64,000 nucleotides of DNA, taken from Abyssalbus ytuae. Its GTDB lineage: Bacteria; Bacteroidota; Bacteroidia; Flavobacteriales; Flavobacteriaceae. The DNA is taken from NCBI RefSeq assembly GCF_022807975.1, contig NZ_CP094358.1, positions 2,914,001 through 2,978,000 of the forward strand, given 5' to 3'. Below the pieces are notes generated by a model. The model did no database searches. It saw only the letters and a program-made list of their open reading frames with translations, and had not been told where the DNA came from. The position numbers were made by a program, and so were the translations under genes. This document shows, in pieces, positions 55,381 through 64,000 of the stretch (the stretch's first letter is position 1; each line of letters opens with the position of its first letter).

Positions 55381-56580
55381 ATGGATTTAACACTGAATTT
55401 TAAAGAATTTTTACCAAAAGTTTTACCACAAAATATGAATGGTACAATTAGGCATTCAATTTATATGAAAACTGATTATTTGAGGACAGATAAGACAGCA
55501 GCTCTGTATTTACAGTTGTATCAGAATAAAAAAATTATCAGAATTCCTTTAAATATTTCGGTCCCTCCTGGTTTTTTTGACAAAAAATCACGTAGGATAA
55601 AGAAAGGTTTCAAGCTATATAAGGAGTACAATCTTATTATTGAAAAAAAATTAGCTGAAGTAAATAAAATTGAAGTTCATTACAAATTATCCGGACAACA
55701 CCTTACAATTAAAAAATTATGTGATGAGCTTGAAAATCATGGTTTGAGAATAAACTTCAATACATTTGCCGATTTAAAACTCAAACAACAAAAAGATTTT
55801 TTAAAGTCCTCTACATACAGGCAACAAAAGGGGTGTTTGTCGAAAATAAAAAAGTATATGGATCCTTTATTGTTCAGGGATATAGATGAAACATTTTTGA
55901 ATAACTTCAGGTTTCATCTTAAAAATAAACTAAAAAATAAAAATTCTACAATAGAAAGTACGTTGAAAAACTTTAAAAAATATCTTCATTTGGCAAATAA
56001 TGAGGGTATAAAAACAAGCCTGAACTTTACCGACATAAAAATTAAATCTATGAAAGGAGAGATGACTTTTTTAACTCCTGAGGAACTTAAAGACTTATAT
56101 AATTTTTATAGGGGCCCTATAAATACAACTTGGAAAAACATCCTTCAAAGATATTTGTTTAGTTGTTTTACCGGTTTAAGAATTAGTGACATTGAAACGA
56201 TAAAGGAGGAAAATTTTATTAATGATTTTCTAGTATTCACAATGGTTAAAACTGAAAAATTCATAAAAATAAAACTGAATAAAACTTCTTTATCCCTTGT
56301 TGAGTTTCCTAATATATTCAGGAATAATTATTCCAGGGAGCATATAAACAGAGAGCTAAAGTTAATAGCAAAAGCTGTAGGTATAAACAAAAATATTAGT
56401 TATCATACCAGCAGGCACACTTTTGCTACTAATTTTCTAATATCCGGAGGAAGTATAAGGAATTTGAAAAAGATATTAGGGCATAGCAAGATAGAAACCA
56501 CAATGATATATGTCCATGAAGTTCAGAACATATTGAATGAAGAAATATCTTTGATGGATAATATAATTAATAAAGATTAG
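55381..56580 (+). CDS. Tyrosine recombinase / phage integrase
   Basis: The protein has 399 residues from the ATG at 55381; a GTG at 55345 lies inside the hairpin and is less likely. Arm-binding domain (about 20-85, MKTDYLRTDKTAALYLQL), SAM-like core-binding domain (about 120-200), and catalytic domain with Arg in CFTGLRISDIETI, HTSRHTFATNF (HxxR), LGHSKIETTMIYVH (His and Tyr). It integrates the prophage at tRNA-Arg. Its TAG overlaps the stop of the convergent tail gene. Confidence 0.93.
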   Translation: MDLTLNFKEFLPKVLPQNMNGTIRHSIYMKTDYLRTDKTAALYLQLYQNKKIIRIPLNISVPPGFFDKKSRRIKKGFKLYKEYNLIIEKKLAEVNKIEVHYKLSGQHLTIKKLCDELENHGLRINFNTFADLKLKQQKDFLKSSTYRQQKGCLSKIKKYMDPLLFRDIDETFLNNFRFHLKNKLKNKNSTIESTLKNFKKYLHLANNEGIKTSLNFTDIKIKSMKGEMTFLTPEELKDLYNFYRGPINTTWKNILQRYLFSCFTGLRISDIETIKEENFINDFLVFTMVKTEKFIKIKLNKTSLSLVEFPNIFRNNYSREHINRELKLIAKAVGINKNISYHTSRHTFATNFLISGGSIRNLKKILGHSKIETTMIYVHEVQNILNEEISLMDNIINKD

Positions 56581-58364
56581 AATGTTTCAGCCTGCATATC
56601 GACTTCCCAAAATTCTTGGCTTATACGTTTTTTATTGAATGAAACAGGTAATAGTTTGTGGTTATATTTATATATATATGATCTTAAGCTTAGCTTATCA
56701 CTTATATGACATATAAATTTATCATTGAAAGTGAAATTATTAGTCCTTATATGTAGCCATTCTTTCCATAATTCATTGTATATATCCTCAATACGAATTC
56801 CTTTTCCTTCTATAAAATCTAAACAAACGTTCTGGTTATTCTTAAGACCGTCATAAATTGAAAAAATCAAACCGTCATCGTTATCCTCAGGATACACTGC
56901 TGTGATAATGTCATAATTTTGTTCTATAATCGCATTTTGAACTTCCATTTCAATTTTAACTTCTTCGTTATTTCTCTTATCAACATCTGAATATATTTGT
57001 CCGGAATAATCTACTATGATTTCTTTTTTATTAGCATAAATAAGCTTAAATATTCGTTCTTTATTTCTTTTCTTTCTTGGTTTTATGTCCTGAAGATGAG
57101 AATGGTCTTCAGTATCATAGTTTATGATATCGTCTTTTAAAAAATTTATATATACATAATCCTCTTTAATTTTTATGTCGATGTTAAGCCAATTTTTAAT
57201 TGCATTTATAAATTCACCACAAGTCATATCAGGCATGAAATCTGATAATGAATAACTATTTGGAAAAACATTTAAACGACTTTCCTGATAAGCAAACTCA
57301 AATGAATTATATTGAGATATAGATCCTGAATAATTTTTTAATGTAAGTTCTATTTTTATTGGGTTAAACTGATTGTTTGTATCAACATTAACAGTGACTT
57401 CGTCACTAATATTTACACGGTTGTTTTCTGAAAATGCCTGAAAAATTATTGTTTCTTCCAATGAAACCGAATCTACCTGAAATATTCTGAAATTGAAATA
57501 TGAGGCCAATACAGGATCTAAGTTAATGTTATATTTAATTTTGTAAGAACCTAAATTGTCTGTAGGATATATTTTTTCATATATTCCAATCTCATTGTTA
57601 TCAATATTATTATTTCTGTCCGGTCTGTCAAACTGAAAACTGTCAAATGTATTTCCTTTAAAATATTCAAAATAATTTTCAGGTATATATATTGTTTTTT
57701 TCAGAATAGGATGATTAAAAATGTCCCCACGCACTTTCTTTCCTTCTGATCTATATATCATCCTTACTATCTCTAAAAGATATGGGCATGGAGCCATTAC
57801 GTTTTTATTGAGATATAAAATTTCTTCTCCTGTATCATCAATTATATTATCAACAAATGAAGATCCATTATAATTATTAACGAAATATTCAAAGTTTTCA
57901 TAATCATTTTTCTCTTTAATTTCATGTCTGAAAATTTTAGGAAAATTATGTGAAACGTCAGGCCATGATTTATTCAATATACTTTTTGCATAATCTTTTA
58001 AACTTGTTTTTATAATGACCGGCCATGGAAGAGATTTTAGTTCTGATGAATATACTTTTAAAACTTCTTCTCCATAATATAATGTAAGTTCTATCGATTC
58101 ATCTATGATTTCACCCACAATTATTTCAGCTTCAAAATATTTATCGTCAACAATTAATTTGCCCTTAATAATGGATTCAAAACTCGTAATATTTTCTATG
58201 TTAGGAAACCCTAGTTTGATAAATATATCATCATCAAAATCTACCGTAAATGGCAAAGAATAGCTTTTTATTATGTTATCTTTAAAGCTATTACTTTCTT
58301 CGTTCAATGTCAATCCATAAACGCTTAAATCTATCTCAAAATCATCAGATTGGAATACTATCAT
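56577..58364 (-). CDS. Phage tail-associated protein (unrecognised family)
   Basis: The protein has 595 residues and no signal peptide. It is rich in Asp, Asn, Ile and Tyr and predicted mostly beta, with several DD/ND acidic runs. The start overlaps the previous gene's stop by 4 nt. Its place after tape measure and BACON-like tail genes suggests a baseplate, tail-tip or distal tail protein. I do not recognise a domain. Confidence 0.6.
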   Translation of the reverse strand: MIVFQSDDFEIDLSVYGLTLNEESNSFKDNIIKSYSLPFTVDFDDDIFIKLGFPNIENITSFESIIKGKLIVDDKYFEAEIIVGEIIDESIELTLYYGEEVLKVYSSELKSLPWPVIIKTSLKDYAKSILNKSWPDVSHNFPKIFRHEIKEKNDYENFEYFVNNYNGSSFVDNIIDDTGEEILYLNKNVMAPCPYLLEIVRMIYRSEGKKVRGDIFNHPILKKTIYIPENYFEYFKGNTFDSFQFDRPDRNNNIDNNEIGIYEKIYPTDNLGSYKIKYNINLDPVLASYFNFRIFQVDSVSLEETIIFQAFSENNRVNISDEVTVNVDTNNQFNPIKIELTLKNYSGSISQYNSFEFAYQESRLNVFPNSYSLSDFMPDMTCGEFINAIKNWLNIDIKIKEDYVYINFLKDDIINYDTEDHSHLQDIKPRKKRNKERIFKLIYANKKEIIVDYSGQIYSDVDKRNNEEVKIEMEVQNAIIEQNYDIITAVYPEDNDDGLIFSIYDGLKNNQNVCLDFIEGKGIRIEDIYNELWKEWLHIRTNNFTFNDKFICHISDKLSLRSYIYKYNHKLLPVSFNKKRISQEFWEVDMQAETF

Positions 58365-60253
58365 ATTTCAGCCTTTTCAAATGTTAAATTATATGAATTA
58401 AGAAATCTTCTTGTCTTAAAAACAGACATAGATCTTGTTGTACATATCACCTCGGTAAATTCACCATCTATCTCCAACCATATTTTTTTACTCCTTAAAA
58501 TATTAGAAATCCATTCTATTTCATTTTTACTGTATATATAACCGGTATTAACCGTATATTCTTCGGGTTCCCTTACATCAATTGTTTTTGTGTAATCTTT
58601 TCCCTCTCTTGCAACAACAGTAGTAATATTATCTGTGTCTTTTGATTTCTCAAAATATCCCGTAAGTGTAATACATTCCGGACATTGCCATTCATTAAAA
58701 AAAATTAATCTGGTATGTTGTGGCTCAGATGGTATAATATTTATATTGACACTGAAACCACTACAGGATATTGTTATTTTATTACCGGGTAATAATGTGT
58801 AATCTGATAATTTTAATATAGCAGTATATATTAATGAAGGAGGTAACGATACAGCTATAGTCTCTGTTAGGTCTCCGTTTAATGTTATTTCTGAAGGTGG
58901 TTCAGATGCAATAAAAGAAAACATTACTATAGCATCTTTAACTGCATTAATACTTTGAGGTAAATAATTAATTTTATTAATATCAATTGGTGAACGTCCA
59001 TTAATGAACTGTAAATTAGAAAACTCTTGACGTAAAGTAAGCTCCATGCTATTTACAGGCTTATCATATGCCTTTATATTCATTGACATAGGCACTACAG
59101 GATTTATAACACCAGATGTTATATTAACCGGAATAAAATTTTCCTTTATTAGGTTTTTAGCCTCTAACCCAATAACAGCTGTTCCAACTCCCTGAAAAAA
59201 AGGAACTGTTTTATTGTAAGTTACAAATTTACTTGCCTGTGTTTCAAATTCAATATATAATTCACTGTTAGGGACCGAACTGGACATACTTAATTTATTT
59301 CTGTCTTCTGCAAAATAAAAACTATTGGATTCAATACCATTAATTACAGCCTGGTTAATAATAAGCAATACATTGATTGTTTTAACAGTATAATTTGTTG
59401 TAACCGTTATAACACCATTGTAATTTCCAATTGATAGGAACTCAGTATTAATTATAGTTGCTGTAACAGATGAAATACCAGAACTACCTGAAGAAGATGA
59501 TAATTGAATCCATGGAACATTCGAAACTATGGTATAATTTTCTGATGACTCTATATTTATTTGCCTTAATTTTGATGGTATTTCACCATATGTTTCACTA
59601 GCCTGAAAACTTTCAGGAGAAACTATTAAATAATCATCTGATGTATTTTCCCCCTGTACAACTAATGAAACATTAACTATTTTTTGATTATAACCATCAT
59701 CTATAAGTATTTGTCCGTTATAGTTTCCCGATGTAAGCCCTGATACATCAACTCCTACACTTATAGAAGTATTTCCGGATCCGGATGTTTTTGAAAGCGT
59801 AATCCATGTTTGGTCTTTAATTATGCTCCAGTTGTTCTCAGAAGTTATAGATAAAAATGAATTTCCCGGAACACTACCTCCAATAGTATATTGAAAATTT
59901 AAATTTGAAGGTGAAACGTTTAATAAAATGGTATTAAAAACATTTATAACTACATTGACCTTTTCTTGAATAGTAAAGTTGAAAGGAGTAGATTTATATT
60001 TAAATGTAATTTCCTGAGAATAAGTTCCAGCTTGAAGTGTGGATGAAATAGAAGTGTTCACACTAAATTTATAAGTATATTCAACAGGATCAGCATCTGT
60101 ATTAACTCCTAATAATACAATATTAAGCCAGTTAGGTTTATTTAAAATCTGTATCGTTCCCCGAATATCTATAACTTTATAGGTTACATCTTTATCTGTT
60201 GAATACCTGTTTTTTTTATAATTTAATACTACTGGATTTACACTAAATGGCAT
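58361..60253 (-). CDS. Phage tail protein with three BACON-like Ig domains
   Basis: The protein has 630 residues. Residues ~1-105, 107-205 and 206-300 are three similar beta-sandwich units. The second and third show the BACON pattern: LNVSPSNLNFQYT ... WITLSKTSGSGNTSISVGVD ... GNYNGQILIDDG and LIVSPESFQASETYG ... WIQLSSSSGSSG ... GNYNGVITVTT. The C-terminal half (300-630) is beta-rich, with CPECITLTGYFEKS near 540. BACON domains are known on Bacteroidota glycan-binding proteins and crAss-like phage tails; carbohydrate or mucin adhesion is inference. Start overlaps the tape-measure stop by 11 nt. Confidence 0.75.
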   Translation of the reverse strand: MPFSVNPVVLNYKKNRYSTDKDVTYKVIDIRGTIQILNKPNWLNIVLLGVNTDADPVEYTYKFSVNTSISSTLQAGTYSQEITFKYKSTPFNFTIQEKVNVVINVFNTILLNVSPSNLNFQYTIGGSVPGNSFLSITSENNWSIIKDQTWITLSKTSGSGNTSISVGVDVSGLTSGNYNGQILIDDGYNQKIVNVSLVVQGENTSDDYLIVSPESFQASETYGEIPSKLRQINIESSENYTIVSNVPWIQLSSSSGSSGISSVTATIINTEFLSIGNYNGVITVTTNYTVKTINVLLIINQAVINGIESNSFYFAEDRNKLSMSSSVPNSELYIEFETQASKFVTYNKTVPFFQGVGTAVIGLEAKNLIKENFIPVNITSGVINPVVPMSMNIKAYDKPVNSMELTLRQEFSNLQFINGRSPIDINKINYLPQSINAVKDAIVMFSFIASEPPSEITLNGDLTETIAVSLPPSLIYTAILKLSDYTLLPGNKITISCSGFSVNINIIPSEPQHTRLIFFNEWQCPECITLTGYFEKSKDTDNITTVVAREGKDYTKTIDVREPEEYTVNTGYIYSKNEIEWISNILRSKKIWLEIDGEFTEVICTTRSMSVFKTRRFLNSYNLTFEKAEI

Positions 60254-63251
60254 CTCTTCTTATTTTTGCGTTATTCCTGGTTATGTTTAGCTTTTTTTCT
60301 ACTTCCTTTCTCCTTCTTTCTGAATCTATTCCATAATAAGTCTCGGCGATAATAGGAGTGTTCAATCTGTCTACCAACATCATTACAGCATTAGTAAGCA
60401 TTTCATTATTGTTTGATTGTGATGTTCCTTGGTTTTCGTTAGAACTTGATTGCTTACCGGCCAATGACATAATGTAGTTAGTAACGGCGGGGTCCATTTT
60501 TTTAAATGTGTCGCCATCTATTATCATTTCAGGTTTTACTTCGCCGGCAATAAAATGGGTAGGAGAGGACACTATCTGTGTATTTGGAGAGCCTCCAAAT
60601 TTTGTTTTAAAAGTTTTCCCGTCATTTCTTTTAATCGGGTATAACCCGTCTTCAAATCCTTGTATAGTAGTAGCTAATATTGAAGCTATTTGAGTCGCAG
60701 CAGCAAATTTAGCTATTGCAACTGTTTTTGTTGTTGCTGCTAATGATAATGGTTTTACTGGATTTGGAATACCAGGAGGAAGAAAAGCTGGTATTAAAGC
60801 TTCATTAGCCCAAGCGCCGGCAATAGCTTTTGATGTTGATCCTATTACCTGTGCTACAGCTAATCCTTGTTGCAGTAAAAATAAAGCCTTACCTATTCCT
60901 TTAGATTCTCCAACGAAACCTCTTAATATTGATATTCCTTGCTGTGCAGCATTATATTTTGCTTCTATTAATTCTTTTTCAGATTCTGCTAAATTTTTAT
61001 TATGCTTTTCTACATCCTGAAGTATTTTATCTCTTTCAGATTTCTCTTTTTCAATACGTTCTTCAGCGTATCTGTCGCGTACTGCCTGTATTTCAGACAA
61101 TTTTAATTCCTCAAGTTGTTTTAAAAGTTCAGTTTCTCCGGCTGCATCTTCTTCAAGTTTTGCAAATTTATTTTCAATTCTTAAAATTTCTTCTTCTTCC
61201 TCTCTTTTATCTTTTTCTATTTTTTTTAAGGCTTCTCTTATTGCTTTTTCTTCCTCAAATTTTTTAATGGCTTCCTCAACTTTCTGTCTTTTCCTTAATT
61301 CCCTTTCAGCAGCTTTTTTAGCTTCCTGTTCTGCTTTTTGGTCCCTTTCAAAATCATTTCCATTATCCTGGTTTAAAGGTATTTCAGTTGATGGTGATTC
61401 ATTAGATGATTGTACACTTCCCTTACGTCTTTTATTAATTGTTTGAAGGGCAAGTATTTGAGCTTGTTGCTGGGTATTTATTATTTTTTTTATAGTTTCA
61501 GATGCGCTGTCCTTAACATCTCCGAAAGCACGCTTAAAATTCTCTGAGAATTCTTTGGCACTTTCTTTTGCCTTTGAAAAATTAAATGTTGATAAATTAT
61601 ATATGACATCACCTAAACCTCCAAGTGTTTTTATAGTTTCGACAACACTTTCAGTATATTCTTTAAGGCCTTGTTTTAAAATATCAGGTAATTGCTGAGC
61701 TGTTACAATTATAGAAAGAATGAATGAAACGGTAAAGTCTTGTACTTTCGTAAAAGTGTCTGTAATAAATTTAACTCCCTGAAAAAATAATGTTTTTATT
61801 TTCTTCCAAAATAACTCCAAATCCCGGGTAAATGACACGTAATTATCTGATTTCAAGGCTTCATCCTGAGCTTGTGCTAAGTCTAAATTTGCATCGGCTA
61901 ATTCTTTAGTAGCTTTTTCTAAAGGAGTTAATTCTCTTGTTGCATCCATAGCAGCTTTATTAACTGCATTAAAAATTTTAATTGCTCCTCCTGCATCTTC
62001 ACCAGCACCTCTAAAAATATCAGCTGTAAGTCTTTGGTTTTGTTCTATATTAAGTCCTAATCTTTGAGCCTCTTTTGATATTTCAGATAAAGCCTCTTTA
62101 GTTGTTATCTCACCAGTTTTTATTCTTCTTAAAAGATTATCCGTAAAGGTTTTACCAAAGGCATTAAGCAATGCTTCTCTAGTTGCTTTGGTTTGTTCCC
62201 TAAGAGATATGTCAAATTCCTTTATCGCATCAGGAAGTTTATCTGAGTAAATACCTAAGTCATAACCGGCATTAATAATATCCGAAAATTCGGATGCACT
62301 AAACCCTGCCTGAGCAAAAAAAGTAGGATATTCACGCAAACCATCTAAATATTCTTGATTATTTTTTCCTCCTTTTATAAGACCATTACTTATAATTTGA
62401 AATGCTTCATCATATGAAATACTAAATTGCCTTACCAGGTTTCTGGCTATTTCAAGATTTTCTTTAAAGTCGGTGCCAAATGTATCAGTAATAGCCTGAG
62501 CTTGTATTCTAGCACTATCCGCTTGTTTTCCTTGAAGTCTTGTTATTTCTTCAGTGAGAAAAATAGATTCTCTTATTGACTCATTATATTTAAACCACTC
62601 TCTAGCTACTGCTCCTATTCCAGCTAATACAGCTAAAACTATCCCTATAGGTGTTGCTATGAAAGCCAAAGCAGCTTTTCTTGCACCTTCAATACCATTT
62701 TTAATGGTATTGAAACCGTTTGAAACCATTTCAAAATCACCTCTTTTTATACCTGAAAAAACCTGACCAAAACCCACAGCCAATTTTCCTATAGCTTTCA
62801 ACTGGTCTTCCATACTTTCTTGAATTGGCTGCATTTCTTTACGAAGATTTGCCATGCGACCTTTAACCGATTGAAGCTCTTCATTATATTTCTTCCACTC
62901 GTCAGTTTCAGGGTCTAAATTAGAAAGTATAGCATTTAGTTTTCTGGCTTCCTGGGCTAATTGCCTCATGGAAAGATTATTTATTCCTATCTCTTTGGAT
63001 AGGTCTGACATTCGCTCTTTATTCTTGTTGAGAGTTGTAGTGTTTTTTTCAATCTCTGAGCGTATTTTTTTATAAGCTTGGGATTCTGTTTGTTTTGCTG
63101 AGGCCAATTTCTTAGCCTGTTTTTCCAAATCTGCATTGGCTTCAATAAGTTTACGGTTAGCTTTTTCAAGATCGTTATACTCTTTTTTTCCTTGATTACC
63201 ATTAATCAGGATTTCAAACTTTAATGTTTCATCTACAATTTTTCGTCCCAT
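60243..63251 (-). CDS. Phage tail tape-measure protein
   Basis: The protein has 1002 residues. Long coiled coils (about 20-165 and 640-790, Lys/Glu/Ala rich), a hydrophobic stretch (AALAFIATPIGIVLAVLAGIGAV, split here by position ~190-212), then a C-terminal Ala-rich segment (GIGKALFLLQQGLAVAQVIG ... ATKTVAIAKFAAATQIASIL) and a late GGSPNTQ-SPTHFIAGEVKPEMII. This layout is that of siphophage tape-measure proteins, which set tail length and help DNA entry. A ~1000-residue chain suggests a tail near 150 nm by the usual ~1.5 A per residue rule (inference). Confidence 0.88.
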   Translation of the reverse strand: MGRKIVDETLKFEILINGNQGKKEYNDLEKANRKLIEANADLEKQAKKLASAKQTESQAYKKIRSEIEKNTTTLNKNKERMSDLSKEIGINNLSMRQLAQEARKLNAILSNLDPETDEWKKYNEELQSVKGRMANLRKEMQPIQESMEDQLKAIGKLAVGFGQVFSGIKRGDFEMVSNGFNTIKNGIEGARKAALAFIATPIGIVLAVLAGIGAVAREWFKYNESIRESIFLTEEITRLQGKQADSARIQAQAITDTFGTDFKENLEIARNLVRQFSISYDEAFQIISNGLIKGGKNNQEYLDGLREYPTFFAQAGFSASEFSDIINAGYDLGIYSDKLPDAIKEFDISLREQTKATREALLNAFGKTFTDNLLRRIKTGEITTKEALSEISKEAQRLGLNIEQNQRLTADIFRGAGEDAGGAIKIFNAVNKAAMDATRELTPLEKATKELADANLDLAQAQDEALKSDNYVSFTRDLELFWKKIKTLFFQGVKFITDTFTKVQDFTVSFILSIIVTAQQLPDILKQGLKEYTESVVETIKTLGGLGDVIYNLSTFNFSKAKESAKEFSENFKRAFGDVKDSASETIKKIINTQQQAQILALQTINKRRKGSVQSSNESPSTEIPLNQDNGNDFERDQKAEQEAKKAAERELRKRQKVEEAIKKFEEEKAIREALKKIEKDKREEEEEILRIENKFAKLEEDAAGETELLKQLEELKLSEIQAVRDRYAEERIEKEKSERDKILQDVEKHNKNLAESEKELIEAKYNAAQQGISILRGFVGESKGIGKALFLLQQGLAVAQVIGSTSKAIAGAWANEALIPAFLPPGIPNPVKPLSLAATTKTVAIAKFAAATQIASILATTIQGFEDGLYPIKRNDGKTFKTKFGGSPNTQIVSSPTHFIAGEVKPEMIIDGDTFKKMDPAVTNYIMSLAGKQSSSNENQGTSQSNNNEMLTNAVMMLVDRLNTPIIAETYYGIDSERRRKEVEKKLNITRNNAKIRRDAI

Positions 63252-63631
63252 TATAGTTGTATATTATATTCCTGACCTATAGTTTGTTTAATTTCTTCTG
63301 TCAACCCGTACGCGAGTTTATTAATAATGTTATTGAAATGACCATAAATAACTTTATTGTGTAACGGTATTGGTCGTTGGCGAACACCACTTGTTCTTCT
63401 CATGTCAATAAACCTCTCTCTTATTGGGTGTGTAGATTCTAATCGTGTGCCTACAACACGAAACTTTCTTTGAGTTATTTCTGGCACATACTTTTTTACA
63501 TTAAAACGGCTTATTAAACGTTCTTGGGCACGATTAATTTCGGTAGATTCATCCTTAAGTACACGCTCTATGTATTTTTGTTCTAATACTTTTAAATTAT
63601 TTCTGGACTTTAAGGTTTCTATTGCGCTCAT
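63251..63631 (-). CDS. Small phage protein upstream of tape measure (unrecognised)
   Basis: The protein has 126 residues, basic (many Arg), starting MSAIETLKSRNNLKVLEQKY. It shares one nucleotide with the tape-measure start (TAATG). The position fits a tail assembly chaperone or head-tail joining protein, but no motif supports either. Confidence 0.65.
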   Translation of the reverse strand: MSAIETLKSRNNLKVLEQKYIERVLKDESTEINRAQERLISRFNVKKYVPEITQRKFRVVGTRLESTHPIRERFIDMRRTSGVRQRPIPLHNKVIYGHFNNIINKLAYGLTEEIKQTIGQEYNIQL

Positions 63632-63723
63632 TCAACAATTTTACAGCAATAAAATCTTAGTTAAAAGGACATGAAAGTTAGTGTTTAGAAGTAAAAATTT
63701 TAACTTAATTGATAAATAAAAAA

Positions 63724-63756
63724 TACCCTTGCAAGGGAAATAATTGCAAGGGTATC
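63724..63756 (-). terminator. Terminator after the partial gene at the window end
   Basis: ATACCCTTGCAA / TTGCAAGGGTAT, a 12-bp perfect stem with T-rich tail on the minus strand. It separates the upstream phage gene from the tail operon. Confidence 0.8.
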
Positions 63757-63781
63757 ATGTCGAAATTTAAATAAAACAAAA

Positions 63782-64000
63782 TTAATTCTCAGGCTTGTGA
63801 ATACATTCAAAAGTTTTTCCTGAATCTGTCATTACATAAACTGTTTGGTCCTTGTATATTGGAATTGCATGAGAAGTAATAACATACTTTACCACATCTT
63901 TACAAATTTCAGGATCATGTTTTTTACCAAATACACTTTCAGAATAATGATCGAAGTTGTCTTTGTTAAATCTTCTATCAACAACTGAATACCCATCACC
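63782..64000 (-). CDS. Unrecognised phage-region protein, 5' part outside window
   Basis: An open minus-strand frame of 72 codons runs in from the window edge and stops at 63782-63784. It reads DGYSVVDRRFNKDNFDHYSE, then VFGKKHDPEICKDVVKYVI and ends VYVMTDSGKTFECIHKPEN. No start is seen. Codon use and the following terminator suggest a real gene; function unknown. Confidence 0.6.
   Translation of the reverse strand, partial: GDGYSVVDRRFNKDNFDHYSESVFGKKHDPEICKDVVKYVITSHAIPIYKDQTVYVMTDSGKTFECIHKPEN

Larger units (their letters stand above)
55286..64000. mobile_element. Left part of a prophage integrated at tRNA-Arg
   Basis: From the 3' edge of tRNA-Arg: integrase (+), then a minus-strand late-gene block (tail proteins, tape measure) with overlapping genes. 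The element continues beyond the window. The structural genes are full length, so a functional phage is possible. Confidence 0.8.

Overview
The window is a piece of a chromosome from a low-G+C member of the Bacteroidota, most likely Flavobacteriaceae. The evidence is a fused secDF, a proB without PUA domain, a Rho with a long Lys/Asn/Pro insert, a BT_3928-type DoxX protein, DUF4293, DUF6588 and DUF2911 proteins, FadL/OmpP1 and plugless beta-barrel outer-membrane proteins, and promoters of the TTTG/TAnnTTTG type in front of several genes and tRNAs.

Layout. (1) 1-6520 is an accessory segment richer in G+C. It holds the 3' 6 kb of a giant leucine-rich-repeat protein with a Ulp1/C48-like cysteine protease domain, a decayed stretch, and the last ~39 codons of typA followed by what looks like typA's own terminator. 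(2) 6826-19876 is core: ftsE, a TPR protein with an outer-membrane barrel, an amidohydrolase lipoprotein, DUF2911, asnB, gyrB, DUF6588. (3) 19847-20791 is a 909-bp cassette with a HigB/HigA-like toxin-antitoxin pair, bounded by a perfect 36-bp direct repeat that duplicates the 3' end of the DUF6588 gene. (4) 20979-55073 is core housekeeping: mdh, secDF, lgt, yidD, cysS, folE, proS, two tRNA-Glu, rpsT, proCBA, rho, truA, an ABC exporter, cdaA, folP, tpiA, prmA, clpS. A second toxin-antitoxin pair (YefM/YoeB) lies between yidD and cysS. (5) 55212-64000 is tRNA-Arg(ACG) followed by a tyrosine integrase and a convergent block of phage tail genes, including a tape-measure protein and a protein with three BACON-like domains. 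This is the left end of a prophage that continues past the window.

Genes that probably work together: proC-proB-proA (proline synthesis, 3-6 bp gaps); lgt-DUF192 (2 bp gap); truA with the ABC exporter (8-nt overlap); DUF1599, BT_3928-like, ABC permease and TlpA-like genes leading into tpiA; the TPR protein with its barrel partner (9 bp gap); and the phage tail operon with 1-11 nt overlaps.

The most unusual items are the LRR-protease gene (a candidate eukaryote-directed deubiquitinase/deSUMOylase) sitting against a typA stub, the 36-bp-flanked toxin-antitoxin cassette, and BACON-like domains in a temperate phage tail. No database search was possible; family calls rest on motifs read by eye.
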